NCBI GenBank assembly: GCA_029168955.1
Contig: JAPDOI010001710.1
Coordinates: 86,700 to 150,699 of the forward strand
DNA length: 64,000 nucleotides
Source of the DNA: Aplectana chamaeleonis
Lineage: Eukaryota > Nematoda > Chromadorea > Rhabditida > Cosmocercidae
Direction of reading: 5' to 3'
A program made the translations under genes and the position numbers. Of this stretch, positions 1-11,081 are shown in pieces. Under the pieces are notes generated by a model that was given only the letters and a program-made list of their open reading frames with translations, did not search any database and was not told the DNA's origin. Within the stretch, counting starts at the first letter, position 1; every line of letters starts with the position of its first letter.

Positions 1-513
1 AGATTGAATTTGTCTCCGAAATAGAGAATATGTCGACCGATGAAAATCGGATAATATCAATTATAATTTCACTCAGAGTATCATCCGCTTTGAAACATTT
101 AGACACCATCTAAACCAACAGATTACATTTCATGTAATTTTTTGAATATAGGAAAAAAATTCGAAACTCGGCGAAAATCACACAAATGCTCATCCGTTTC
201 ATTGGCAGTGTTAGCCAATGTCTAAAAGCCAAAAAATCAGATAATTATTTATTGAGCCTTCTCATTGTAATCGTTCGAAGCCGCCTCAAAACGGAGTTAC
301 GGCTCATAAATTCGATGGATGAGTTATCTCAAGCCTGTATTTTTCTTCATTCGTGGCTTTTACACAAAACCGAGCCAATACGAACAGTCAGACAATTTAG
401 GAAGAGACGCCGTTGAATTTAGTTCGCTCATCTACCCGCTATTGAAATACGGAATCGAGGAAAGGGGCGTGGCCGGTGGAGGTGGCTGAGGGGGAGGGCC
501 TGAGGTTCTCGTC
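1..513. other. No gene seen; repeat debris
   Basis: No convincing exon is visible. The segment at about 285-360 (acggagttacggctc, then gatgagttatctcaagcctgta) resembles internal parts of the TTAA-flanked elements at 29350 and 61736, so it is probably an old fragment of that family. A 76-codon open frame at 186-416 runs through this repeat and is not credited as a gene. Confidence 0.4.
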
Positions 514-789
514 TACTGTGCTTCTCTGGGCCAAATTCCTGTCCGCTCTCGACACGCTTTGCGGCCGCGCGCTTTCGAGTCGGAAAAGTCTCCAGCACCG
601 CAGCCGCCGATGTGTTGACTCTAGGTGGGTTTTGGAAACTGAAAACTAAACACAATTGGAAAAAACTGTATACAAAAGTCCTATCGAGTCGTCTCTGGCG
701 CTGGAAACTCGACTGACTCGAGCGCGTGCGGCCGCAAAGCGTTTGGGGACGCAATCGCGGACCGGAATTTTGCCCAGAGAAGCACAGTA
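514..789. mobile_element. TA-flanked MITE, copy A (CTGTGCTTCTCTGGGC family)
   Basis: The element runs from CTGTGCTTCTCTGGGC at 516 to the inverted end GCCCAGAGAAGCACAG at 787, with TA on both sides (514-515 and 788-789). A second copy lies at 13306-13584 with the same ends, the same TA flanks and matching GC-rich subterminal sequence (gacacgctttgcggccgc). A TA target and matching inverted ends point to a non-autonomous Tc1/mariner-type MITE. It has no coding capacity; the open frames on both strands across it come from its palindromic structure. Confidence 0.85.
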
Positions 790-1039
790 TATCTATCTTA
801 TGTGGAGAAACAGGGCGCCGAACGCGAGTATAAGGTCCGTTTCCAGAAATTCGAGACATTACTGTGCACTTTGGAAGTGCAAAAGATTCAGAAAACGACC
901 GTCCCGAACTTACTCCTTGGGACCAGCAGCTAGGGTCGGTATGCTATGGATGACCAAGAGATGCTAAATACAGTTTGTTTTTAAGGATGCGTTTAATTGC
1001 TCTGAACAGTTCTCCTGAAAGTGATCCGGAGCTGCATAC

Positions 1040-2071
1040 CAGGGCTGTGCGTTATAACGTTAATTTCTTAACGCATTAACGGAATAACGCGGTTTATTTT
1101 GGAAAATTAACGATTAACGCTTAACGAAAAAGTCCTAAAATCATGTTAATTTGAGTTCGTTAATCGCAATGGAATTATGGCACTGATTTATCCGCTCCAA
1201 TGGCAGATTTAAAAACTGGGGCCGTGCACGCCGCGTCGGCTTGCGGCGCGGTCAATTTTCGGTTGCTGTGAAATATACCGCTGACCTCAATGTGTCCCTT
1301 TCCAATGTCTATCTATTTTAGTTATTTCTTCCCAATATCGAGGAATTTGAATTCGTGTTCCATATGAAAATGAGAGGCTTGATCGACCTCTCTACGGTTG
1401 AGTAAACTATCAAAGTAGAGTTGGGAGCGGGGATTGAAGACCACAAACTTTCTAACAGTCAGCACACGCTCCGCATGGCGTGCATCTCGCGTCGCACACT
1501 CTACAAGAAGCGCTACTGACTTTCCAGGACGCGACGGACTTCCTAATGATTTGCTAGGACCCGATGCACGCCTATTTTTCCACAACGTCCTGCTGACACC
1601 ATCTGAGCGCTCATCCACTTTCCACGACGTCCTGACATCGTCATCTGAAGCCCTGCCTTCTTTTCATGACGTGCTGCTGACGTCATCTGAAGCCCTACCT
1701 GCCTTCCATGGCATGATCTGAAGGCCTCCCCATTTTCCACGGCGTCATAATGACGCCATACGGAGCCCCACCCACCTTTCACGACGTCTTGACAACGCCA
1801 TCTGAAGCCGTAGCTTCTTCCCACGAGGACGTACCTACGGCTTCTGGAGCCCTACTGCTTTCCACGACGTCCTGCTGACGTCATTAAAAGGTGTATGCCA
1901 ATCTTCTGGAACCTGTGGTGATTGAGTTTCGTCGTGGTCGAGTAATGTTTTGAAAATTTAAACGAAGTGCAAAATCAAAATGTTAACGCATTAACGGGTT
2001 ACCGCGGTTTTTTTCTCGAGAATTAACTATTAACGCTCAACGAAAAAATATTTTCATTAGCGACACCCCTG
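1040..2071. mobile_element. hAT-like non-autonomous element 1 (TTAACG words)
   Basis: The left end is CAGGGCTGTGCG and the right end CGACACCCCTG, an imperfect inverted pair. The right flank (2072-2079) is gtctatac; the left flank is ctgcatac, a degraded 8-bp match. Both ends carry the word TTAACGCATTAACGG in the same orientation, followed by CGCGGTTT and runs of ATTAACG. The interior holds the 43-bp minisatellite described separately. No transposase is visible. The superfamily call rests on the 8-bp duplication of the adjacent sister element and on the shared terminal motif. Confidence 0.75.
1574..1886 (+). repeat. Minisatellite, about 43-bp unit, with TGACGTCA motifs
   Basis: About eight imperfect units follow one another, built on ttccacgacgtcctgctgac and catctgaagcccta. 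Several units contain the palindrome TGACGTCA or close variants, the consensus binding site of CREB/ATF bZIP factors. In the first part the unit is close to a multiple of three, so the plus-strand frame reads repeats like FHDVLLTSSEALP before stopping near 1721. The array lies wholly inside the hAT-like element 1040-2071. Confidence 0.75.
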
Positions 2072-2079
2072 GTCTATAC

Positions 2080-3478
2080 CAGGGGTGTGCGTAATTACGG
2101 TTTACGATTTACGATTTTACGATTTACGGTGTTTTTTGACCTCGTAATTACGGTTTACGATTTACAACATTTTGGACCGTTAATCGTAATTTTTCGTAAG
2201 TAAAAATACATGCAATAGACGTATCCTTTGACGTGTTCCTATCATTTTAACGCGGGACACACTCGGAGTTGGAGGCGCAAGATGCCAGATCCGCGTTGCG
2301 CACCGTGCGTGTCTGACTAGCTGCCGTCTAGGGCGCAGTGCAGTCTGAAATCGCTCTTAACGAGGAACTTCGTTTTTGAGTTTTTTTTTATTGAAAGCAA
2401 CTGTCCTAATCCCTAGAACTAGATTAGCGTAAAAAATCGAGGCAAACGGTTCAACTAAGCCAAAAACTGCTTCAAAGAGTGCTCCCGGCCCACCATTTGA
2501 GAACGTTACGTCTACTTAGCGTTCACAAAGATCAACAAGAGGAGCGCTCGTTGCTTACCTAGAAAGTCTGAACCGCGAAATCGGGTCCTTTGTTTAATTT
2601 CTCTTTGTCCGCAACACACGGACACTCAGAAAAGGCGTGAGCGCGAGGTTAAGCGCTTACCTTTGCTTTTTTTGAAACAGCTATCTCTCACAAATATGAG
2701 CGTTCTGTGGGGCGTTCTCGCTATATTTCTTAATGATGTGGAAGGCTCATGGAGACTAAACTACACAAAACCGCGAAGATTAGGAAACCGCTCTTTGTGC
2801 GTACGTTGCCTTTGATAATCTACAGCATCGTCATCGTGAAGCTACGATTCTACAAATAATTTAGTGGATATAGGGAAAAATAACTTGTGCTGAGCGAACG
2901 ATACTGTGCTCTAGATAACATAAAATTGGCACGGATCGCCCTGATACTTTGCGTTCCCCATTGAAGGTTTGCCCGAACTCGGCGCACCTATGCTATAGCA
3001 TATGGTACCGAGTTTGAGCAAACCTTTTATAGAGAACACCATGTATCATTAGAATCCATGCCGACTGTATATCGGGTCGTCGCTGGACACTCGAATCTGC
3101 AAAGCTGTTTTTCTCCTCTATACTCCTAGCTAAACCCTACTTGCTCGGATGATTCCGGGCGAAGCAAGCAGCGGAGCGGTCGGACATGGCAAAATATAAC
3201 ACTGTTGAGGAGATTTTGACATATTAAGGTCGAAAAGCCTAACTTCTGCGGGCTCAAAATGTGGGAGCTAAGTTATACATCTGCAGCTCAACAATGAACA
3301 AACTCCTGAAACAACTTTTTCTCACTTATTCAAGAAAAGTATTCAGATCCTTGTTTCACCACGGTAATATTTTTTTAACGGTTATTGATAATATTTGCTG
3401 TTTACGATTTACGATGGTTTTATCGTAATTACGGTTTACGATTTACGAGATTTGCGATTTCATTTACGCTCACCCCTG
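2080..3478. mobile_element. hAT-like non-autonomous element 2 (TTTACGA words)
   Basis: The left end is CAGGGGTGTGCG and the right end CGCTCACCCCTG. The flanks are an exact 8-bp direct repeat, gtctatac (2072-2079 and 3479-3486), the target duplication expected of hAT transposition. Both ends carry TAATTACGGTTTACGA followed by further TTTACGA words in the same orientation. The 1.4-kb interior has no open frame resembling a transposase. It lies immediately beside element 1, whose right end borders the same gtctatac. Confidence 0.88.
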
Positions 3479-3775
3479 GTCTATACCCTAATGCGCTATT
3501 CTACCATGGGTACAGCGGTTGCAGGATCCAATCTCGGGTTGAACATACCCTCAAAGCACCGGTTCACCGTTGATGAATCTAACGGGAAAGAACAGGGCCC
3601 GGATTCATCAACGATAAAACCGCGGTTTTAGGGTTAAATTTACTCCACGGGGTAAAATTTCGCTATTCGTCAAGAATTAAACCCCAATTGTTGGGTTATG
3701 TACGGGAATTTCCGATCCCCGGCTGAAGGAGTCGGGTATCCGATACTATTCTATCAGCAAGAGAGCGGAATCAGC

Positions 3776-4010
3776 ACTTTGCTACTAGCGAATTGTCAGA
3801 ACTTATGGCTCTGAGAGTTTTGGCCGAGAAATAGCCGCGAAATGCCTGCTTGCCGCGTAATAGCCGCTAAATAGCCGACAAATAATCCTCGCCGCGAAAT
3901 AGCCGAGAAATAATGCTTTCCAGGCAGACATACGGAGCATCCCAGAGGCATAATTCAGATGTCAGCACCTCAGCCGAACACACAAGTTTCCGATGGAATA
4001 CTTTTTCCAG
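3776..4010. repeat. AAATAGCCG repeat family, partial copy
   Basis: The words gagaaatagccgcgaaatgcctgcttgc and ccgaacacacaagtttccg recur, diverged, at about 17965-18450 inside the hAT-like element 17207-19033. Only one side of the family is present here, so this is a truncated or solo copy. No function is inferred. Confidence 0.6.
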
Positions 4011-4134
4011 CATCGTATTTAAGAGAGGAATTCAATCACGGGTCAAATTTGAGTCCTATTTGAGGGTATACTGAAACGTGAAAATTTTACCAAAGACAAT
4101 CCATCGGAGCTCATTAGTAGGCTCTAACCATGGG

Positions 4135-5217
4135 TTTTCGACGCACGAGTTCCGAATGGATGAATGATTCGAATTATGTATTTATAGAACACCTTGAACA
4201 AATGAGTAATCTGGATAACCCATTTAGAAGAATCTTGGTTGAATAATATTTTCGAATATGTTTTTTCTGGAACTACCGAATGAATGAATTGAGTCAAATA
4301 AGCCGTTTGTAAAAATTCTCTTTTTTAAAAGTTGCAAAGGAATGAATAAACTCGAAAATCTGTCTCGAGAATTCATTCGATGCGAACAAATACTAGTGAA
4401 ATTTATCTGAACACATTCGAAATAAAAACATGAATGTTTCCGGACCGTTTCGTATGATCGAATAGTCCGAAAATCGAATAGTTTGCTCTCCCGAATAAAC
4501 CTAATACTCAAAAAATGAATAATTTGTATTCCAGAATGAATGCAATGAAAGGAAAACCGAATAATTCAATTTTAGGAGTAAATCGAATATTTGACTACCC
4601 TGATAATATTCGAATAAACTGGATATTCGGATTCGATTTGGGCAATTTATGATGGGCTCAACCTGAGGATGGGTCGATTTTTTGCGATATAACCTAAAAA
4701 CTCATATTTATCAAGTAATTTCAATAATTCAAAATAAAAACACAAAAGTCAATTTCTTGGATAAATCGAATATTCGAAAGAATTTCCCCGCATGAATTCG
4801 AGATCAATTTCGAGAGCACGTCTTCCATTCGAATTGAATGAACACTAGAAAAATTTCTCCGAATAATCGAATGAAATATCATGAATGTTTTTGGGATCTC
4901 TTTTCAATGGATAATAAGGTCTAACCGAAATATGACTGAATATTCGGAAACGGGATGATTTATATGCCAAAATGAATCGAATTTTTGAAAAACCGAGTTG
5001 TCCCTATTCCCGAAAGAGTCGAATATTCGGGAAAACGAACGATCCAATTTTCCGAATGAATTCAATGTAAAAAGAAAACAAAAAAAAAATCAAAAAACAA
5101 AAAAGTTTTCAATGAGTCGAATTATGGAAAGAATAGAGAACTGAAGTTTCCGAAGTTCGGATACTCAAATATTCGGGTTATTCGGATAATTATTCGATTT
5201 GGTCCGAATTCTAGCAG
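4135..5217. repeat. AT-rich TTCGAAT/GAATATTCG repeat tract
   Basis: For about 1.1 kb the sequence is dense in gaatgaat, attcgaat and gaatattcgg words in both orientations. Open frames here (such as 4224-4511 on the minus strand) follow the words rather than a protein. The tract ends abruptly near ctagcaggtac at about 5217, just upstream of the candidate exons at 5281-5890. It may be an inserted element that interrupts or truncates that gene. Confidence 0.6.
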
Positions 5218-5280
5218 GTACTGCTTTAACATCAAAGACGAAGCTGTTTGGGAGAATGTCTTTCATTCTTTCAAAATGAG

Positions 5281-5890
5281 CTCAACCTGTGTTCCTACTG
5301 CCAGAGGACTATATTCGAGCATTCAATCCAATCTCGGACATCATTTTCAAACCAGTGACTAATTGTAAGTCGAGAATGTCCTTGTTTCCAACGCTCTTAT
5401 CCAACTTCAGTACAAAATGCTACCTTTGATGATTTCCAAAAAGCCAAGAGAAACTTGCCTCGGAACTTCTCAATAGAGCTTATTTGGAGTACTTAACGCG
5501 AATCTGAGATCCGTTTATCGATTTTCGATATATCCAGAACGATTTTTTTCAACATCCCTGCAGAGGAAACCTCTCCGTAAATCAACTCGAAGCTCTCCTT
5601 AGCAACTATAACCTGGATTTGAAGACATCCTTGGAAGTACTCCTAACTAGAATATGTTTTGCTACAAATGGTCAGACCGATGAAAAGTGCTTCTATAGTC
5701 CGTGATGTCCGCAAACCCCCAACTATCGACCTGTTTAGCTTCATCTCCGTGGCACAAAAAATGTTGTCATCTTTGTGTGCCTGTTTGTTTCAGGCAGTTA
5801 ATCGAGAAATACGACATATACGTCCTAAGTACGCGGGGTTCCGAGGCTGGTGGTGCCACCCGGCGCAGCCTGCCGCGACATGTTTACTAG
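5281..5890 (+). CDS. Candidate four-exon gene, 3' part; product unknown
   Basis: Four open segments join in one frame: to 5364, 5411-5488, 5566-5701 and 5794-5890. Intron 1 (46 bp) is gtaagt to cttcag. Intron 2 (77 bp) is gtactt to cagag, a weak pair. Intron 3 (92 bp) is gtgatg to gtttcag. Phases agree at every join, and the frame ends at TAG 5888-5890 with AATAAA 66 bp on. The reading includes FLLPEDYIRAFNPISDIIF, NQLEALLSNYNLDL and QLIEKYDIYVLSTRG near the C terminus. No family was recognised. No start codon lies in the first segment, and an in-frame stop lies just upstream, so either more 5' exons exist or the gene is cut off by the AT-rich repeat ending at 5217. Pseudogene status is possible. 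Confidence 0.4.
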
Positions 5891-5955
5891 AAAGAAGGTG
5901 ACGGCGTTCGCGATCTTTGACGTTGCCTTCTACATTCTGCTATTGTCTTATTCTA

Positions 5956-5961
5956 AATAAA
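5956..5961 (+). terminator. Candidate polyadenylation signal AATAAA
   Basis: A canonical AATAAA lies 66 bp after the stop of the candidate gene 5281-5890, followed by T-rich sequence. The position suits a 3' end for that gene, but AATAAA also occurs by chance in AT-rich DNA. Confidence 0.4.
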
Positions 5962-6664
5962 TTTTCTGTTAAGACAACTTTTTTAGTAAACAACGCTCTG
6001 CATATATTTAGTATAGTTTATTATTGCACTAGGTACAAGAATTCGTAGCTCTGTTGCCCTTTCTTTTCGCTGGCATCTTCAAGGTCTCCTTTAAAGTCCA
6101 GTGAAAGTTCATCATGCGCCCTTGGCATTCCGTCTAGACTAATCACATAGACGCGTCCTTCTTTACTGCGATCATAACGGAAGTGAAAACATGCTGGCTA
6201 CCACTGCAATCCAATATACAACCATTGCGAAAGCCGGCCATCTGACTTGCAAAATAGGCACTTGCAAAGGTTTCAATGAATTGATTTGGTTGTTTAGGTA
6301 AAAAAACAAAATTCAGATTTTAGATTATTTCTGTAACAAAAATAAAATTCAGATGTAGCAGAGAAAAAGCTGAAGATCAAAGGAGAAATTTAGAACATTT
6401 ATAAGCACTCCTACCTCAGTACATCACAAAGCTATATAGCGGATTCCTCGTTGAGTCAGCTCCGTGTTAACCAATTAGGTTGGGTTAAGAGCGGAAATAA
6501 CCGCAGTTGCGCTGACCACTGGGCGCGATCAAGTACGAGTGAATTACCCCTCGAATGGTGACTTATATCCAATAGTTTTACCGTCGATTAACTGGTCACC
6601 TTATCGCCAAAAAAAAAAGATAAAAAGACAAGGATAATGATGCCATTTTTCGCGCTAGTTATTT

Positions 6665-6953
6665 TCCTACCTTCTTCCTTTCTTTCTTTCCTGCTCTAAA
6701 TTTTCTTTCTTTGTTCCTTCTCTCTTTTTCTTTCTTTCTTTCTTTCTTCGTTTTTTTTCTCTAATTTTCTTTCTTTCTTTTGTCTTTCCTTCTCTATTTT
6801 TCCTTGTTTCTTTCTTCTTTCTTTCCTGCTCTACTTCTCCCTTCTTCCCGCCTTTTCCCATTTTCTTTTCTCGTTCTTCCTTCCTTCTCTCTTTTCTTTC
6901 TTTCCTTCCTTTTTATTTTTCTTCTTTCTTTCCTCTTTCTGTTTTCTTTTCCG

Positions 6954-6989
<36 letters not shown>

Positions 6990-7004
6990 TTTCTTTCTTT
7001 CTTT

Positions 7005-7051
<47 letters not shown>

Positions 7052-7075
7052 CTTTCTTTCTTTCTTTCTTTCTTT

Positions 7076-7111
<36 letters not shown>

Positions 7112-7112
7112 T

Positions 7113-7152
<40 letters not shown>

Positions 7153-7310
7153 TTCTTTCTTTTCTTTCTTTTTCTTTCTTTTCTTTCTTCTTTCTTTCTT
7201 TTTCTTTCTTTTCTTTCTTTCTTTCTTTCTTTCTTTCTTTTCTTTTCTTTCTTTCTTTCTTTCTTTCTTTTCTTTCTTTCTTTCTTCTTTCTTTCTTTCT
7301 TTCTTTCTTT

Positions 7311-7374
<64 letters not shown>

Positions 7375-7419
7375 TTTCTTTCTTTCTTTCTTTTCTTTCT
7401 TTCTTTCTTCTTTCTTTCT

Positions 7420-7450
<31 letters not shown>

Positions 7451-7511
7451 TTTCTTTCTTTTCTTTCTTTCTTTTCTTTCTCTTTCTTTCTTTTCTTTCT
7501 TTTCTTTCTTT

Positions 7512-7575
<64 letters not shown>

Positions 7576-7594
7576 TTTTCTTTCTTTCTTTTTG
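6665..7594. repeat. (CTTT)n / (GAAA)n microsatellite, about 930 bp
   Basis: An almost pure pyrimidine tract of CTTT units with scattered slips (TTTT, CTT, TTC). It is more degenerate before about 6950 and nearly perfect after. Open frames of 274 codons (plus, FLS-rich) and 295 codons (minus, KER-rich) exist only because the repeat lacks stop codons. A mirror-symmetric polypyrimidine tract of this length can form triplex (H-DNA). Confidence 0.97.
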
Positions 7595-7797
7595 TGGTGT
7601 TTGAGAAAGGGTTTGCCGCAGGTAGGAGCGGGAGCTTTTCCCAGATGTTTGGGAAGCGGGAAATAGAATTATGATTTAACTTTAGGAAAGCAGAAATCGA
7701 AAAGCGATAAATGCTCAAAAATCGGAAGTAGGGATATCAGGCATCCGCTCAACCCAGATTCTGTTACAGCCATTGTAGTGTTATTTTCTTCCGCACT

Positions 7798-8254
7798 TTA
7801 GGGCATTTTTCGTAAACCGGAAGAAGGAAAGCCGTCGGTTTTGTGGCTATAGGAATTTTGTGCATCCTTGATCTCTAGATACAGGACAGAGTACTGCGAA
7901 ATTTCTGGATTCTTTCGCTTTTCGAAAATCACAACTTTTGCGTGTTTTTTAACGTCTCGCACCGGATGTGCGGTCAGCGGGCACAAATCTGTTCCAGTAT
8001 AACAATACGGCCCAAGAACCTTCCTAATTTTGTTCCACTCATTTCTGTTACTGGATGTCATGATTGCTTTGTAATCCGTGATCCTCCTATCTACAATCTG
8101 GATTTTTTCGGGAACTTTTATAATTCCCTTTGTTATTCAGAATTTTAAAAACACTTACTAGCCCACTTTCGTAAATGCTTATTCGAACACAAACCCCAAT
8201 TTCACATTTTTCCTCGTTCCAAATCACATACTCATATGGTAGTTCAAAAGAGAA
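7798..8254 (-). CDS. Candidate two-exon gene, 3' part; product unknown
   Basis: On the minus strand an open segment 8254-8159 (32 codons) ends at a consensus donor, CTA|GTAAGT. A 61-bp intron (8158-8098) ends in AATCCAG, and the second exon 8097-7798 is exactly 100 codons including the stop, phase 0 to phase 0. Composition is balanced. Readable stretches are YEYVIWNEEKCEIGVCVRIS in exon 1, then WNKIRKVLGPYCYTGTDLCP and VVIFEKRKNPEISQYS in exon 2. At least 131 residues are encoded. No signal peptide or known domain was recognised. The 5' boundary is open: a stop precedes the first segment, so upstream exons should exist. The acceptor is weak in pyrimidines, and without that splice the second exon frame stays open for some codons further 5'. 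There is no clear AATAAA downstream before the (CTTT)n tract. Confidence 0.42.
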
Positions 8255-8259
8255 TCACT

Positions 8260-9480
8260 AGAATGAACGAGGTTAAGTCTGGGAGATGAATTGCAGAAGC
8301 GGTATGAATCAATGAGTGCAACTATGACACGCACACCGAACCTATAGGTTGTGTGGCTAATTATTTATGCGTATTAGGAACGTGAGAAAAAGAGCAATAC
8401 GTGACAATCTAGATGACCGCGGAGTGTCACCCCACATGATTGCAGCGCTATTTATTTACCAGCCTCCTCTCTTGCAGTGGACTCCGTCGAGAGGTCACTT
8501 TATGGGTGCATACTATTTTCCTCTGCTTTAATCAATTTCCGATTTTCGGCTATACTCCTTCATTTCTAACCGGGGCACAAACTTAACAAATTAGGTTGTT
8601 CCCTTTACTAAATATGGTGTTTTTATTGTCGCTTGGAGTTGCTAATATGCTTTGATCTCGTAGCAGATTCTCGCCCAATGTCGCCAACATTCTCGCGCAA
8701 AGTTTTTGGATTTTTGTTCAATAAGTTTTTCTTGTATTTAAATACGTGTAGATCAATTTGATATGTTCACCGTTTTTCAAGGTAACCGCTCATACATATC
8801 GCTGTGGGGTTTTTGCGCACTAATTTATTGGTTTTCTATTTAACTTCACTCGATTACTGAACATTGAATTGCAGAGAATAGCCTTCACTGAAGACCTCGA
8901 ATTTTTGTATTCATTCATTTATTCTTCTGTTTCGGTCCTTTAATCCGCGCATTTTACACTGTTTTGTCCATAGGAACTTTTGGCATGTTACCTGTGACTT
9001 TGCTGCAAATGGCTTGAGGATTTCAAGTAACCTGCGCTAGAGTTATACGCAACTCGCTTAAAAGTTTTTGAGATATTGGGAAGCTGATTTTTTTCTGTTC
9101 TTGTCGATAGTTTTTTTTTCAAATCTCGCATTCATTGTCGCATTCTGTTGCCCCGTGTCGCTTTGAAGTCGCCATTTTTTATGATTTTTCATTCCAAACC
9201 TTTATTTTCCCTTTTTCAGCTCCTGTATACGGGCTTATGCGGTGTGCACTGATTTCACCGATGCAGTTGGAGATGCATATTCATGCTAACATACTGCCGC
9301 TCATTGCCGCCAACTGTCGTGTGTGTGTAACTGTAGCCATCCTGATTGTTTTCCTGTCAAAACAATTAAACAGAGTGTTTCATTAGGGAAGACACTGGAT
9401 TTGGTCTTTTACAGTTGAGAAGTCAACATTTTCCATGGAAAGGTGACTCACATAGAGTTTTTCGCATGCATAATTGCTTC
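8260..9480. other. No supported gene; one possible exon
   Basis: Mostly AT-rich unique sequence. A good acceptor (ccctttttcag) ends at about 9219 and is followed by an open stretch to a GTGTGTGTAA donor-like site near 9321, but no partner exon could be joined in phase. Treated as unannotated. Confidence 0.3.
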
Positions 9481-10215
9481 GCTCTACCACTAGAAAACTT
9501 TGGAACAACTTGCTTGAAGGCTTCGCGCAACTCACTGCGTTTATCTAGCAAGCAACATGTTTTCTCGATTATTTTATGCTATACATGCTAATTCAAAGCT
9601 TACATGTAACACGAAATCATGGGAGAAACTATGTATTTGCCAGAAATATCTAGAAGACTACATGAAGTTCTCAAGCAAGTTGCGCTCAAGTTGCAGGCAA
9701 CTTGTTCAAAACATGTGCACATTTGTTGTTGTTGTTTTTTCATTGCACCAGTTAGTATGGCCCAATGTCATCCTATTTATTATATGTAAAAGTTAATTTG
9801 TTGCCTGAAGAACTATGCTATTGTATTTATTCTTTTTTAAGCTTCTTGACTTTGAAAAGTCGAAAATCGATTACAGATAGTCCAGAAACGTTTATACGAC
9901 CCAATTTGTCCACAAGCATAGAAAATTTGGAAGAAAATTGTATACATTATTTCCGCTGCGCAGAAACTTTGAACAAGTTGTAGACAACTTAAGCACAAGC
10001 CATACCAAGGCTTCATACAACTATCAGCGTGTGCCCTGAAATTGTTAAATTATTATTTTTTTTGTTCGAAGACATTTATTCCTGTCAGTTTGTAATGTGA
10101 ACCTCATTGTTGAAAGCAAGTAATGTGCAGAACAAGTTGTGCATGACTGATGAACATTGTAAGTTCCGTAAAGTCTTCAAGCAACTTGCACTGAAGTCGC
10201 ATGCAATTTGTTCAC
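9480..10215. repeat. CAAGTTGC-word repeat block 1
   Basis: Words of the type gcaagttgcgctcaagttgc, aacttgttcaaaac and gaacaagttg recur every few tens of bases in both orientations. The same vocabulary fills 13780-14050, 30990-31070 and 31660-32340. No ends or target duplication could be fixed. Confidence 0.55.
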
Positions 10216-10315
10216 AAGCTGCGTAGTTAAGGTAGTTAATGTTATAACGCACTCAGACCATATTCCTGGAAGTAAGCTCATTGGAACTGCGCGGGTGGTG
10301 TGGTTTGCTTCAGGG

Positions 10316-10454
10316 GGTCGTTTATGCTCCTGCCGCCAAGAGGCGCGGAGAGGTGCAGTCCCATAATATTCATGGTGCCGTGCCGCGTGATCAATATTAT
10401 AATACTGCACTTCTTCGCGCCGCTCGGTGGCGAAAGTATAAACAACGCCTCAGG
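10316..10454. mobile_element. Palindromic element, copy A (GCGCGG...GATCAATAT family)
   Basis: Left arm gtcgtttatgctcctgccgc pairs with right arm gtataaacaacgcc in reverse complement, and the centre carries gccgcgtgatcaatat. A second copy at 24656-24800 shares the arms and the centre (gtgccgctccgcgtgatcaa). Open frames on both strands are by-products of the palindrome. Confidence 0.7.
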
Positions 10455-11081
10455 CGATTGTGCGGTCATCTGCGTAGCTCCACCCGGCTTCCTTTCAGGA
10501 AGATAGGCTGTATCTAGTAAGCGAAGAAAAAAACTTTTTTTCTGATCATTTCCACGTCCCTTACCTTCAATTGTCTCTACTTTCATCGGTATGTGCATCT
10601 AATTTTGTCCCCTCGACCAGTTTTTTTTGTTCGAGGATCAGTCTGTTTTCTGAATTGAGCAGCGTCTCACATCACATGTGAATCTGTCAAAAATGTATTT
10701 TGAAAGACCCCGTGGTTCGAATTGAAACTTTGTCCCTTCTATGTAACAGGTTTCTTTGAGAGTCAAACATCCTCCTAACCCGTGCTACTCATTGATTTCT
10801 CTTCATTGTTTGTTGTTTGATTTGTTTTGTCTACTGGGCGAGGCTATCGAATGGAAAATGTGAGGCTCATTGAACTGCTATCTGTGTTTTCCAGTTGCTT
10901 TCTGTTTATTAGCACGGGGTTGGCTGCTCATTGAACTTCGGGGCGCGCCTCGGATCGCAAAAATCCTCAATGGCAGGGAGGGGTATTGTTTATCACGACT
11001 CCTTTTATGGGTAGAGTCGTGTTGTTGTTGCCGTGTAGTCGTTACTTACCGAAGATCGCCTCTCCTAGTGTTTATTGGTGA

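Noticed and set aside
6780..7718. Open frames of 274 and 295 codons on opposite strands
   Set aside because: They are translations of the (CTTT)n microsatellite (FLS- or KER-only composition); no gene signal.
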